Below are positions 55,409 to 63,223 of a stretch of DNA of 64,000 nucleotides, piece by piece; positions within the stretch are counted from its first letter, which is position 1, and each line of letters starts with the position of its first letter. The stretch comes from Pseudomonadota bacterium (GTDB lineage Bacteria; Pseudomonadota; Alphaproteobacteria; Acetobacterales; Acetobacteraceae), in the NCBI GenBank assembly GCA_021805565.1, contig JAJZFA010000047.1, positions 1 to 64,000 on the forward strand. The letters run 5' to 3'. Position numbers and translations under genes: made by a program. The notes beneath the pieces are model-generated. The model made no database searches and was not told where the DNA came from. It saw only the letters and a program-made list of their open reading frames with translations.

Positions 55409-56588
55409 TATTCTGATCGCCGGCGCCGGACTCGGCGGACTGACCAGCGCATTGGCGCTTATTCAGCGTGGCCACCGGGTGCGCGTGTTCGAACAGGCTA
55501 ACGAACTGCGGGAAACCGGGGCCGGCGTACAACTCGGCGCCAACGGCACCCGCATCCTGATCGCGCTCGGGCTGGAACCGGCCATGCGCCAGATCGTCTG
55601 CGCCGCCACCGCCAAGGAAATCCGGTTGGGCACCACCGGACAAATCTGGCCGGTGTTCGACCTGGGCGAAAGTTCGGTCGAACGCTTCGGCGCCCCATAC
55701 TGGATGGTTCATCGCGGCGATTTTCATGCGGTTCTGCTGGACGCGGTGCGTACCGCGGCACCCGACGCGATCCGCACTGGATGCGGATGCGTGGGGTTCA
55801 GCCAGACCGGCGACACCGCGATCCTGCATTTGGCCAATGGCGATCGTATCGATGGCGATGTTTTGATCGGCGCGGACGGTGTGCATTCCCAGATACGCCA
55901 GCAAATGTCCGGCGCTGGACCAGCCTGCTTCACCGGCCTTATGGCCTGGCGCGGGCTGGTCCCGATGGATCGCCTTGCGCCGCATCAACGCCGTTCGGTC
56001 GGGGCGAACTGGCTGGGCGCCGGCGGGCATGTCGTGACCTATCCCATCCGTCGCGGCGCGTTGCTGAATTTCGTCGGCGTGGTGGAGCGCGACGACTGGC
56101 ATGTGGAATCGTGGAACGAACCGGGCAGTCACGCGGAATGCCTGCGCGATCTGGCGAACTGGCATGCCGACGTAAAGGCCGTTATTCGAGCGATCGATAC
56201 GCCATACAAATGGGCATTGCTGGGGCGCGAACCGCTGACCGCGTACGTCCAAAACCGGGTTTGCCTGATCGGCGACGCCGCCCACCCAACCTTGCCGTTC
56301 CTGGCACAAGGCGCAAACATGGCGCTGGAAGATGCCATGGTGATCGCGCGCTGCCTCGATCTGTCCAGCGATCCCGGCGAAGCACTCCGCCGCTACCAGA
56401 ACGCACGCCTCGATCGGACCGCCGCCATCGTGCGCGGGTCGTCCGATAATACCAGGCGCTTTCATAACCCCGCACTTGCCAGCGCCGAAGGCGCCGCGGC
56501 GTACGTGGAACGGGAATTCCGGCCAGAAAAAATTCGGCAGCGTTACGACTGGCTGTATGAATACGACGCGCTGACCGTCCCGGTATAA
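55401..56588 (+). CDS. FAD-dependent monooxygenase (salicylate hydroxylase-like)
   Basis: A 395-residue class A flavoprotein monooxygenase of the salicylate / 3-hydroxybenzoate hydroxylase group. FAD-binding blocks are GAGLGGLTSALAL (residues 7-19), VLIGADGVHSQIR (about 155) and GDAAHPTLPFLAQGANMALEDA (about 290). It should hydroxylate an aromatic acid using NAD(P)H and O2, with the ring identity unknown. It overlaps the P-loop gene by 8 bp. It keeps the DG and GD motifs, so it is probably active. Confidence 0.9.
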   Translation: MADILIAGAGLGGLTSALALIQRGHRVRVFEQANELRETGAGVQLGANGTRILIALGLEPAMRQIVCAATAKEIRLGTTGQIWPVFDLGESSVERFGAPYWMVHRGDFHAVLLDAVRTAAPDAIRTGCGCVGFSQTGDTAILHLANGDRIDGDVLIGADGVHSQIRQQMSGAGPACFTGLMAWRGLVPMDRLAPHQRRSVGANWLGAGGHVVTYPIRRGALLNFVGVVERDDWHVESWNEPGSHAECLRDLANWHADVKAVIRAIDTPYKWALLGREPLTAYVQNRVCLIGDAAHPTLPFLAQGANMALEDAMVIARCLDLSSDPGEALRRYQNARLDRTAAIVRGSSDNTRRFHNPALASAEGAAAYVEREFRPEKIRQRYDWLYEYDALTVPV

Positions 56589-56830
56589 ACCCCGATCCCA
56601 AGCGGCCTGGGCGGACACGGCACCGCTCCGTCTTGGGCTAATCCGCATGTCATCGTCCCCGGGGGCCGGTTTGCGATTTTGCTACCTATGCGCTGTGCGG
56701 GATGCAGCCATGCCGACGCTGGCAGTCCGGGGAGAAAACCGGCTAAAAAACGCCTCATTCGTAGTTCATGGTCACTGCATTGCGTCATTGCGCGTAATGT
56801 TTTGGCGCACCATAGTGGCTGGAGGTTGTT

Positions 56831-56989
56831 ATGCCTATGTCCCGGAAGGAAACGCGCGGCGGCAAGGCTTTCGCGTTCCCACTGTTCGGGATCGCGCTTT
56901 TGCTCGCGTTCTATTGGGTGCTGGCAGATTGGCACAGCATGCCGGCGCTGATCGGTGGCGCGCTCGCCGCGGTACACTGGCCGCTCTGA
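56831..56989 (+). CDS. Small membrane protein, 52 residues
   Basis: A short gene that begins with MPMSRKETRGGKAF and has a single hydrophobic helix (FPLFGIALLLAFYWVLADW) followed by SMPALIGGALAAVHWPL. A strong Shine-Dalgarno GGAGG lies 6 bp before the ATG, which supports translation. The helix orientation with Arg/Lys at the N-terminus predicts a cytoplasmic start. No family is recognised. The DNA between 56589 and 56830 has no other supported gene. Confidence 0.6.
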   Translation: MPMSRKETRGGKAFAFPLFGIALLLAFYWVLADWHSMPALIGGALAAVHWPL

Positions 56990-57257
56990 GCAACCGCGTC
57001 CGGTCGGATTGGCCTGACCGTCCCAGCCGCACGATCGGATGATTGGTATCGCCGCGGTTCGGCCGGTAACGCCGATTTGCATCCGCGCGGCAGAGCCAAC
57101 CCCCCGATAGCGATCCGCGGCGCGGAGCAACAAGTGTGGTTCCCGGCGCCTATTGCCGTCCCCCTTGGGCCAGTGCATTCTCATAACGAATAACGATTCG
57201 GTTTAACCGGCCCCGTTTGGCGGCAAATGATCGGAAGACATCGCCGTTGCTGTTCCA

Positions 57258-57315
57258 AGGCAGTATCGGCAATGGGCATCGATAAGGTCGCCGCTCTGAC
57301 AAAAGCCTGGGATAT
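57258..57315 (+). repeat. Dispersed palindromic repeat, decayed copy F
   Basis: AAGGCAGTATCGGC, then CATCGATAAGGTCGCC and GCTCTGACAAAAGCCTGGG follow the order of the other copies but the stems have lost several pairs. It lies in the 397-bp gap (56990-57386) before the MFS gene. The rest of that gap holds no feature that I can support. Confidence 0.6.
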
Positions 57316-57386
57316 ATACGGCACCGTAATCCAAAGAGATAAGGGCCGGACAAATCCGAATCCGCCCCGATACAGTGTTCGACGGG

Positions 57387-58664
57387 ATGGAAACGATGGG
57401 AACGATGCCGGATCAAGTCAAAGTATCGAATCGCGCGTACACCGTATTGGGATTGTTGTTTATTTATCAGACGCTGAATTTCTTCGATAAACTGGTCTTT
57501 GGTCTGTCGGCGGTGCCGATGATGCACGATCTGCATCTGTCGCCTCGGCAATTCGGACTGATCGGCAGCTTGTTTTTCCTGCTGTTTTCGGCGTCCGGCA
57601 TGCTGGTGGGCCTGTTTGCGATCGGCCGGATCGGAACGCGCTGGATTCTGGCCGCGCTGGTGCTGATCTGGTCCATCAGCCAGTTGTCCGTGGTCTTCGC
57701 CGAATCCGTCATCGCACTGGCCGCGTGCCGCATTCTGCTGGGTGTTGGCGAAGGCCCCGGTCTGCCAACGGCGCTGCATGCCTGCTACGACTGGTTCCCC
57801 GCCAACCGGCGCAGCGTGCCGAGTGCTGTCATCTTGCAAGGGATCAGCGCGGGATTTCTGGTGGGCGGCCCGCTGCTGACCGCCATCATCGTGAATTTTG
57901 GCTGGCGCGCCGGGTTTTTCGTATGCTTCGCTCTCGGGATTTGCTGGCTGATCGCGTGGTCGGTCTTCGGTGGCGATGGACCCTATGCGGCGCCGGCCAC
58001 AGCGACGGACGGTAAAGGTCTGCCATGGCAAACATTATGGCTCGACCGGACCGTGTTGGGCGTCGCGGCGATGTCGTTCATGTCCTACTACGTCGTGGGG
58101 ATGGCGGCGACATGGTTGCCGCCATACCTGCAACTCGGCCTGTCCTACCGGCCGGTGACGGTTGGATGGATAATTTCAGCCATTTTCGCCTTTCAGTCGC
58201 CGCTGCTGCTGTTCGGATCCTGGCTATGTCAAACCATGCAGCGGCGCGGCTGGAGCGGCCGCGTGGCGCTCGGGCATGCCTGTACGGTCGCGTTGCTGAC
58301 GGCGGGCGTCGCCCTGATCGCCGCGACACGAACGGACGGCACGCCGCGGCTGGTGCTGATCGCCATCGGTTTCGCGGCGCCGGCCCTTACAACGGTGTAT
58401 GGCCCGGTTATCCTGGGCCTGGTCGCACCGCCGGCGCAGCGCGGCCGTCTGATCGTGGTGATTTACTCCGCTAACGCGCTGGCCGGGTTGGTGTCCACCT
58501 ACGGAACCGGGTGGATCGTCGGCGCCGCGGGTGCCGATTTACCGGCGGGATTCGCGGCCGCGATCGCCCTGGCCGGCGCGATGCTGATCGCCGGCGCGGC
58601 GGCAAGTCTGTTATTGATCTTCCCGGATCGCTCCGCGGCCCGATTTGTCGCTCAGGTCCGATAA
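57387..58664 (+). CDS. MFS transporter (anion:cation symporter-like)
   Basis: A 425-residue 12-helix major facilitator. The RILLGVGEGPGLPTALHACYDWFPANRR block at about residues 115-142 resembles the anion:cation symporter (ACS) family of organic-acid importers. The ATG at 57387 is one of several candidates (GTG 57375; ATG 57396 and 57405). The 3' neighbour is a GlcG-like gene 38 bp downstream, and the FAD monooxygenase lies upstream. An aromatic or organic acid is a likely substrate, inferred only. Confidence 0.88.
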   Translation: METMGTMPDQVKVSNRAYTVLGLLFIYQTLNFFDKLVFGLSAVPMMHDLHLSPRQFGLIGSLFFLLFSASGMLVGLFAIGRIGTRWILAALVLIWSISQLSVVFAESVIALAACRILLGVGEGPGLPTALHACYDWFPANRRSVPSAVILQGISAGFLVGGPLLTAIIVNFGWRAGFFVCFALGICWLIAWSVFGGDGPYAAPATATDGKGLPWQTLWLDRTVLGVAAMSFMSYYVVGMAATWLPPYLQLGLSYRPVTVGWIISAIFAFQSPLLLFGSWLCQTMQRRGWSGRVALGHACTVALLTAGVALIAATRTDGTPRLVLIAIGFAAPALTTVYGPVILGLVAPPAQRGRLIVVIYSANALAGLVSTYGTGWIVGAAGADLPAGFAAAIALAGAMLIAGAAASLLLIFPDRSAARFVAQVR

Positions 58665-58702
58665 GAATACCCAAGTTTCATGATAACAAAGGAAATGTCC
58701 CC

Positions 58703-59200
58703 ATGATCCGATCGATTTTCGCCGCATCGGTCCTCGGCCTGACGCTCGCCGTGGCATCCGTACCGGCCGGTGCCCAAACCCCATCGGCTCCGCCGCCGGC
58801 TTATGGCGGGCCGATCACCGCGGCCGATGCCAGCCGCGTCGCTCTGGCTGCGATCGAACAGGCAAAGAAAGATGGATTGGCCATGTCGGTGGCCATCGTC
58901 GATCCGTCCGGCAATCTGATTTATTTCCAGCGGATGGACGATTGCCAGTTCGGCAGCGGCCCGGTCGCGATCGAAAAGGCCCGTTCGGCGGCCTTGTTCA
59001 AGCGTCCGACACAGGCGTTCGCCGACGGTGTGGCGCATGGCGCCACGTATCTGCTGGGTCTGACGGGCGCGGTGCCAGTTCCGGGCGGCATTCCGCTTTA
59101 CATCGACGGCAAGATCGTGGGCGCGATCGGCTCTTCCGGCGGAACCGGGCAGCAGGACGCCGGTATCTCCCAGGCGGGCGCCAGCTCGATGCACCCGTAA
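58703..59200 (+). CDS. GlcG/HbpS family heme-binding-like periplasmic protein
   Basis: A 165-residue secreted protein with a signal peptide (residues 1-24, cleavage after PAGA) and the GlcG/HbpS (DUF336) fold: GPITAADASRVALAAIEQAKKDGL, MSVAIVDPSGNLIYFQRMD and the closing IGSSGGTGQQDAGISQAG. Members bind heme or small ligands, sometimes linked to glycolate or aromatic catabolism. It follows the MFS gene on the same strand, so it is probably in that operon. Confidence 0.87.
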   Translation: MIRSIFAASVLGLTLAVASVPAGAQTPSAPPPAYGGPITAADASRVALAAIEQAKKDGLAMSVAIVDPSGNLIYFQRMDDCQFGSGPVAIEKARSAALFKRPTQAFADGVAHGATYLLGLTGAVPVPGGIPLYIDGKIVGAIGSSGGTGQQDAGISQAGASSMHP

Positions 59201-59381
59201 GCGCCGGCCCGGCGGTTTCGGTACCGCGTGCCCCGGCGCCGACGGCAGGCGCCGCCACCAAGCGCGTCCGCGCGCCGGATAGAGCCAGCCTGGAACGGCG
59301 ACCGGATTGTCTCGATTGGCCTTTGGGGCGGTCTCGAGGCGTGGTGGCCGCGGACTGTCCTGGCGGGAATGCTGGCAGCGG

Positions 59382-59732
59382 TTAGAATTTCTCGTCGCCA
59401 TGATGGCGACCGGGATCGGGGAAATCGCGGTAAAGGCCAAACACCGCATTGCGGACAAGACTGTTGACCCCGTGATGCGCGCTCTCCACCGGCTCCCGCC
59501 GCGATGCCGCATGCTGGAACGCCCGGTCCAGTTGCGCCATGTCTTTTGTTTGAATTTCGACATGAAATTCTCCGATCTCCGGCGGACCCAGGCCCAGCTT
59601 GCGGCGCGTCAGGCGCCAGTCTTCGATCATCCCCTGCTGTTTCAGGTAATTCATATAGGATTTGACCTTATCGGCGAATTCCAGATCGCCGATGCCGGGT
59701 TTTAGATCGCACCAGATATGATACAGGTCCAT
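59382..59732 (-). CDS. Conserved hypothetical protein, possible DUF6614
   Basis: A 116-residue protein beginning MDLYHIWCDLKPGIGDLEFADKVKSYMNYLK and including WRLTRRKLGLGPPEIGEFHVEIQTKDMAQLDRAF. The pattern resembles a ferredoxin-like small domain known to me as DUF6614; the naming is from memory. It lies directly after the methyltransferase gene with a 3-bp gap, so it is co-transcribed at the end of the amidase operon. The function is unknown. Confidence 0.75.
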   Translation of the reverse strand: MDLYHIWCDLKPGIGDLEFADKVKSYMNYLKQQGMIEDWRLTRRKLGLGPPEIGEFHVEIQTKDMAQLDRAFQHAASRREPVESAHHGVNSLVRNAVFGLYRDFPDPGRHHGDEKF

Positions 59733-59735
59733 GCG

Positions 59736-60548
59736 CTAGAATTTCCGGCCGTAGGCAGCAAATGCGGCGAGCGGGATCGCGAGTCCGTTCGCGTCGCGGT
59801 ACACAGCGGCCTCCCGGTCGATATCCGCGACGATCGCCGGAATCGCGTCCAACGGCTGCGCCTCGATCGATGCCGCCATCCGCGCGGTGCCGGATCGCAA
59901 CGCGGCAAGCAGTTCCCGGCCGCCCGCCTGATGCCATAGCGCGGTCAGCTTGAGGTAACCGGTTCGGGTAAAACCGGCCGCTTCCAACGCGGCGACACAA
60001 TCGTCCGGCGTATCGGCCCCAGCACCCGGCGGCGGTGCGCGCGATGCCGCGATGTCGCCGCACCGCCGTATGGCGTCGAACACCAGTTTCCAGGCAATAT
60101 TCTCCGCCGGCGCGGCCCATATGGTGAAGGCCACCGCACCGCCGGAACGCAGCACACGGTGCGCCTGCCGCAACGCCCGAACCGGGTTGGGCACGTGATG
60201 AACGCCGAAATTCGACACCACGGCATCGAAATTTCCATCCGGATACGGCAAATCCTCCGCGTCTCCCGCATCGAACGGAACCGAAGGATGACGCGCCCGC
60301 GCGACGTTCAGCATAGCGGCGGAAAAATCCATCCCGCGCGCCACGGCACCGCGTTCGGCAGCACCGACCGCGACAAATCCAGGACCGCACGCGACATCCA
60401 GCACCGCATCGCCCGCCCGGACATTCGCCGCGTCTAACAGTCCCGGAATGAACGGCCGGGTCGCCGGGGCAAACGCCGCCTCATACGCGTTCGCCGCACG
60501 CTGCCACCCGGCCTGTTCGAACGCCCGGATCGCGGCATCGTCCGCCAT
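59736..60548 (-). CDS. SAM-dependent methyltransferase
   Basis: A 270-residue class I methyltransferase. Motif I VLDVACGPGFVAVGAAERG is at residues 47-65, the acidic motif is GMDFSAAML, and SNFGVHHVPNPVRAL marks the catalytic side. It probably modifies a small molecule. The start at 60548 lies 2 bp after the stop of the asparaginase-like gene, and the stop is 3 bp before a small hypothetical gene, so it is part of a tight minus-strand operon. The acceptor is unknown. Confidence 0.88.
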   Translation of the reverse strand: MADDAAIRAFEQAGWQRAANAYEAAFAPATRPFIPGLLDAANVRAGDAVLDVACGPGFVAVGAAERGAVARGMDFSAAMLNVARARHPSVPFDAGDAEDLPYPDGNFDAVVSNFGVHHVPNPVRALRQAHRVLRSGGAVAFTIWAAPAENIAWKLVFDAIRRCGDIAASRAPPPGAGADTPDDCVAALEAAGFTRTGYLKLTALWHQAGGRELLAALRSGTARMAASIEAQPLDAIPAIVADIDREAAVYRDANGLAIPLAAFAAYGRKF

Positions 60549-60550
60549 GC

Positions 60551-61549
60551 TCAATACGTCCGGAACATGCGCGCTATCGCCTCGGGATCGGCGGTGACAG
60601 TCAATGCCAGCGCCAATAAAATGCGTGCCTTCTGCGGATTGAGGTTGTCGGCGATCAGAAATCCCGCCTCCCTTAGCTTCTGACCGCGAAACGTCCGCCC
60701 CGATCCCGCTCGGGTCGATTGCGTAACAATAATGCCTTGCGCCGCCGCTTCGGTCAGTGCCGCCACGTCGCCCGGCGGACAAAACCCCGGCGCGAACCCC
60801 GCCGCGACAATGCCACGCGCCCCAGCCGCCATGAAGGCGCGCACCGCGACCCCATCCCCGCCCGCATAGGAATAGGCGATATCGACACGAGGCAGTGCCT
60901 CGACACCGGATACATCGAATTCGGTGTCCGGCGCGCGCCGACGGATCGGCTGGCGGTAAAACGCGATCGCATCCTCATCCGCATGCCCCAGAACGCCGAA
61001 ATCCGGTGTGCGGAACGTTTGCAGGCGCAGCGTGGATGTTTTGGTAACGTCCCGCGCCGCGTGGATTTCGTCGTTCATTACGACCAAAACGCCCATGCCG
61101 AGCGATTGCGGACTGGCGGCGACCCGGATGGCGTTTACCAGGTTCATGCCGGCATCGCTCGACAGCGCGCTGGACGGTCTCTGGGCGCCGACAATCACGA
61201 CCGGAACCGATACCTTTACCGTCAGGTTCAGGAAATACGCGGTTTCCTCCAGCGTCGCGGTGCCGTGCCCGATGACAATTCCCGCAAGACCTGGATGTTC
61301 GCGCACCACTGTCTCGCACAGCGCGGCCAATGCTTTCCAATCGGCAAAATCGATCGCCGGGCTGACGATATTTTTATACCGGATCGGGATAACCTCGGCC
61401 ACCAGCGCGGTCTCCGGCCAGCGGACCAGAATTTCGTCGGCATGCATCACGATGCCGGCGGCGCTGTAGTCCACCAGATCGAGCGGCCCGCGCCCCAGCG
61501 ACGCGATGGTGCCGCCGGTTCCGATGAAGGCGACTTTCGGCTTGGTCAT
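60551..61549 (-). CDS. Asparaginase-like amidohydrolase with Ala at the substrate Asp
   Basis: A 332-residue type I/II asparaginase-family enzyme. The nucleophile Thr14 is in GTGGTIAS, and the VTK segment (RDVTKTST) holds the catalytic Lys. The second motif reads GHGTATLEETAYF (residues 94-106): the Asp that follows the second Thr (Asp90 in E. coli AnsB) is Ala98 here. That Asp binds the amino group of L-Asn, so the natural substrate may be another amide. It overlaps the amidase by 4 bp (ATGA), which suggests joint use in nitrogen scavenging. Confidence 0.83.
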   Translation of the reverse strand: MTKPKVAFIGTGGTIASLGRGPLDLVDYSAAGIVMHADEILVRWPETALVAEVIPIRYKNIVSPAIDFADWKALAALCETVVREHPGLAGIVIGHGTATLEETAYFLNLTVKVSVPVVIVGAQRPSSALSSDAGMNLVNAIRVAASPQSLGMGVLVVMNDEIHAARDVTKTSTLRLQTFRTPDFGVLGHADEDAIAFYRQPIRRRAPDTEFDVSGVEALPRVDIAYSYAGGDGVAVRAFMAAGARGIVAAGFAPGFCPPGDVAALTEAAAQGIIVTQSTRAGSGRTFRGQKLREAGFLIADNLNPQKARILLALALTVTADPEAIARMFRTY

Positions 61550-62973
61550 GCGGCGGTCCTGACCATGGGCGGCTTGGCCCAGTGCCAGTCGGTATCGGAC
61601 TGATAGGCACCGGCGACCTTCAGGATGCGTCCTTCGCCGAACGGACGGCCGGCGATCTGCAAGCCGATCGGGCAACCGTTCGGATCGAAGCCGCATGGCA
61701 CGCTGATGGCCGGCAAGCCGAGGTAGTTGAACGGCCGCGTGTTGGCCGACACCGCCATGAATTTCGTTTCGGTTCCGGGCGGGCCGCGATCGATGTCGGT
61801 TTCCGCCAGCGTCGGCAGGCACGTGCGAATCGTCGGCGTGACCAATACATCCGCCTTGGCGAACACCTCCGCCGCGAAGGCTCTCAGCACCGGCCCCCGG
61901 CGGCTGAGCGCCTCGATATAATACGCGGCAGGGATGGCATATCCGGGATACATCCGTCCGCTGATATGCGCCCCATAGGCCTGTGGGTCCGACCGCATCC
62001 ACTCCGCATGGATCGGCGCCGCTTCCGCGCGTGACACAATCCCGCCATAGGCCGCGATCGCATCCATCAGCGGCAAATCGAACCGGGTGACAACGGCGCC
62101 TCGCCCAATAAGGACCAGCAGCGCGGCCTCCATAGCCGCGACAACCGGCGCATCGGCGCCATCGAGAAAACCGATCGCCGGTACACCGATCCGCAAGCCG
62201 CGCAGGTCGCCGTCCATGAAACTTTCATAGTCCGGCACCGGTTCGCGGGCGCTGGTCGGATCGAGCGGATCGTGTCCGGCAATCGCCGTCAGAACCCTGG
62301 CGCAATCGCGGGCGGTGCGCGCCACCGGCCCCACATTGTCGTGGGAGAACGACAGCGGCATGACGCCGTACCGGGATACCCGCGTTTGCGTCGGTTTAAG
62401 CCCAGTCACGCCGCAGGCCGACGCGGGCAACCGTATCGAACCGCCGGTATCGGACCCCAGCGCCATGTAATTGAAACGCGCCGCCACCGACGCGCCGGAC
62501 CCGGACGACGATCCCCCGGTAATGTATGGCGGGTTCCAGGGATTGTGGCAGTCTCCGAACGTCTTGTTGTGGCCGGTCGGATTTTGCGCGAATTCCGCCA
62601 TGTTCAGGCCGCCGAACGTAAAAGCGCCGGCCGCCGACAAACGCCCGATAACCGTCGCGGTGATCGCCGGGCGGAAATCCTTGCGCAGGGCCGATCCGCA
62701 GGTACTCAGCTTACCAGCCTGATAATACATATCTTTATGCGCCATCGGCACGCCATGCAAAGGCCCGAGGCGCTGCTTGGTCCGCACGGCTTCGTCGGCG
62801 GCACGCGCCTTGACCTCGGCGTCCTCGCGATCCTGCCAGATCATGGCGTTCACCTGGGGATTGACCGCATCCAGATTGGCCCAGCAGGCCCGCAACAGTT
62901 CCAGCGATGTGGTTTCGCCCGATGCCACCCTATCGGCGGCCTGGATCAGCGTGAGATCGGCCAGCCCCGCCAT
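61546..62973 (-). CDS. Amidase signature family hydrolase
   Basis: A 475-residue amidase. The Ser-cisSer-Lys triad is clear: K80 (MAHKD), Ser155 in ITGGSSSGSG and the nucleophile Ser179 in GSDTGGSIRLPAS. It should cleave a small amide to acid and ammonia. The start codon overlaps the stop of the small upstream gene by one base, so the two are translationally coupled, and the stop overlaps the asparaginase-like start by 4 bp. The substrate is not determined. Confidence 0.93.
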   Translation of the reverse strand: MAGLADLTLIQAADRVASGETTSLELLRACWANLDAVNPQVNAMIWQDREDAEVKARAADEAVRTKQRLGPLHGVPMAHKDMYYQAGKLSTCGSALRKDFRPAITATVIGRLSAAGAFTFGGLNMAEFAQNPTGHNKTFGDCHNPWNPPYITGGSSSGSGASVAARFNYMALGSDTGGSIRLPASACGVTGLKPTQTRVSRYGVMPLSFSHDNVGPVARTARDCARVLTAIAGHDPLDPTSAREPVPDYESFMDGDLRGLRIGVPAIGFLDGADAPVVAAMEAALLVLIGRGAVVTRFDLPLMDAIAAYGGIVSRAEAAPIHAEWMRSDPQAYGAHISGRMYPGYAIPAAYYIEALSRRGPVLRAFAAEVFAKADVLVTPTIRTCLPTLAETDIDRGPPGTETKFMAVSANTRPFNYLGLPAISVPCGFDPNGCPIGLQIAGRPFGEGRILKVAGAYQSDTDWHWAKPPMVRTAA

Positions 62974-63173
62974 CAGGCAGGTTCCTTCGTGGCCTGTAAG
63001 GCGGATTCGAAACTCGACGGCTCATCCTCGAACGCAAGCGTGCCGCGCAGCGCCTCGAACGCCAGGATGGTCCCGGCCAGTTCGGCCGCCAGACGCTTTG
63101 CCGGCTCGTTTGGCGCCGCGATCCCGAACCATCGCGCAATCGTTGATTTAACCGAAGTCTCGAATGCACCCAT
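62973..63173 (-). CDS. AtzG-like small amidase-associated protein
   Basis: A 66-residue helical protein (MGAFETSVKSTIARWFG...AAELAGTILAFEALRGTLAFEDEPSSFESAL). Its size, its place directly before an amidase and the one-base overlap resemble AtzG, the small GatC-like partner of the AtzE amidase in cyanuric acid breakdown. The C-terminal FEDEPSSFESAL pattern is the best similarity. The link is inferred, not established; it may assist folding or assembly of the amidase. Confidence 0.6.
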   Translation of the reverse strand: MGAFETSVKSTIARWFGIAAPNEPAKRLAAELAGTILAFEALRGTLAFEDEPSSFESALQATKEPA

Positions 63174-63223
63174 CTGTCGGTTTCTCCGGGTTCCGTGTCA
63201 GGCGAGTAGGCAACAGAAAGGGT

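Noticed and set aside
56543-57184. A 213-codon minus-strand frame around the small membrane gene
   Set aside because: Arg-rich shadow sequence without motifs; the plus-strand gene has the Shine-Dalgarno and membrane helix.
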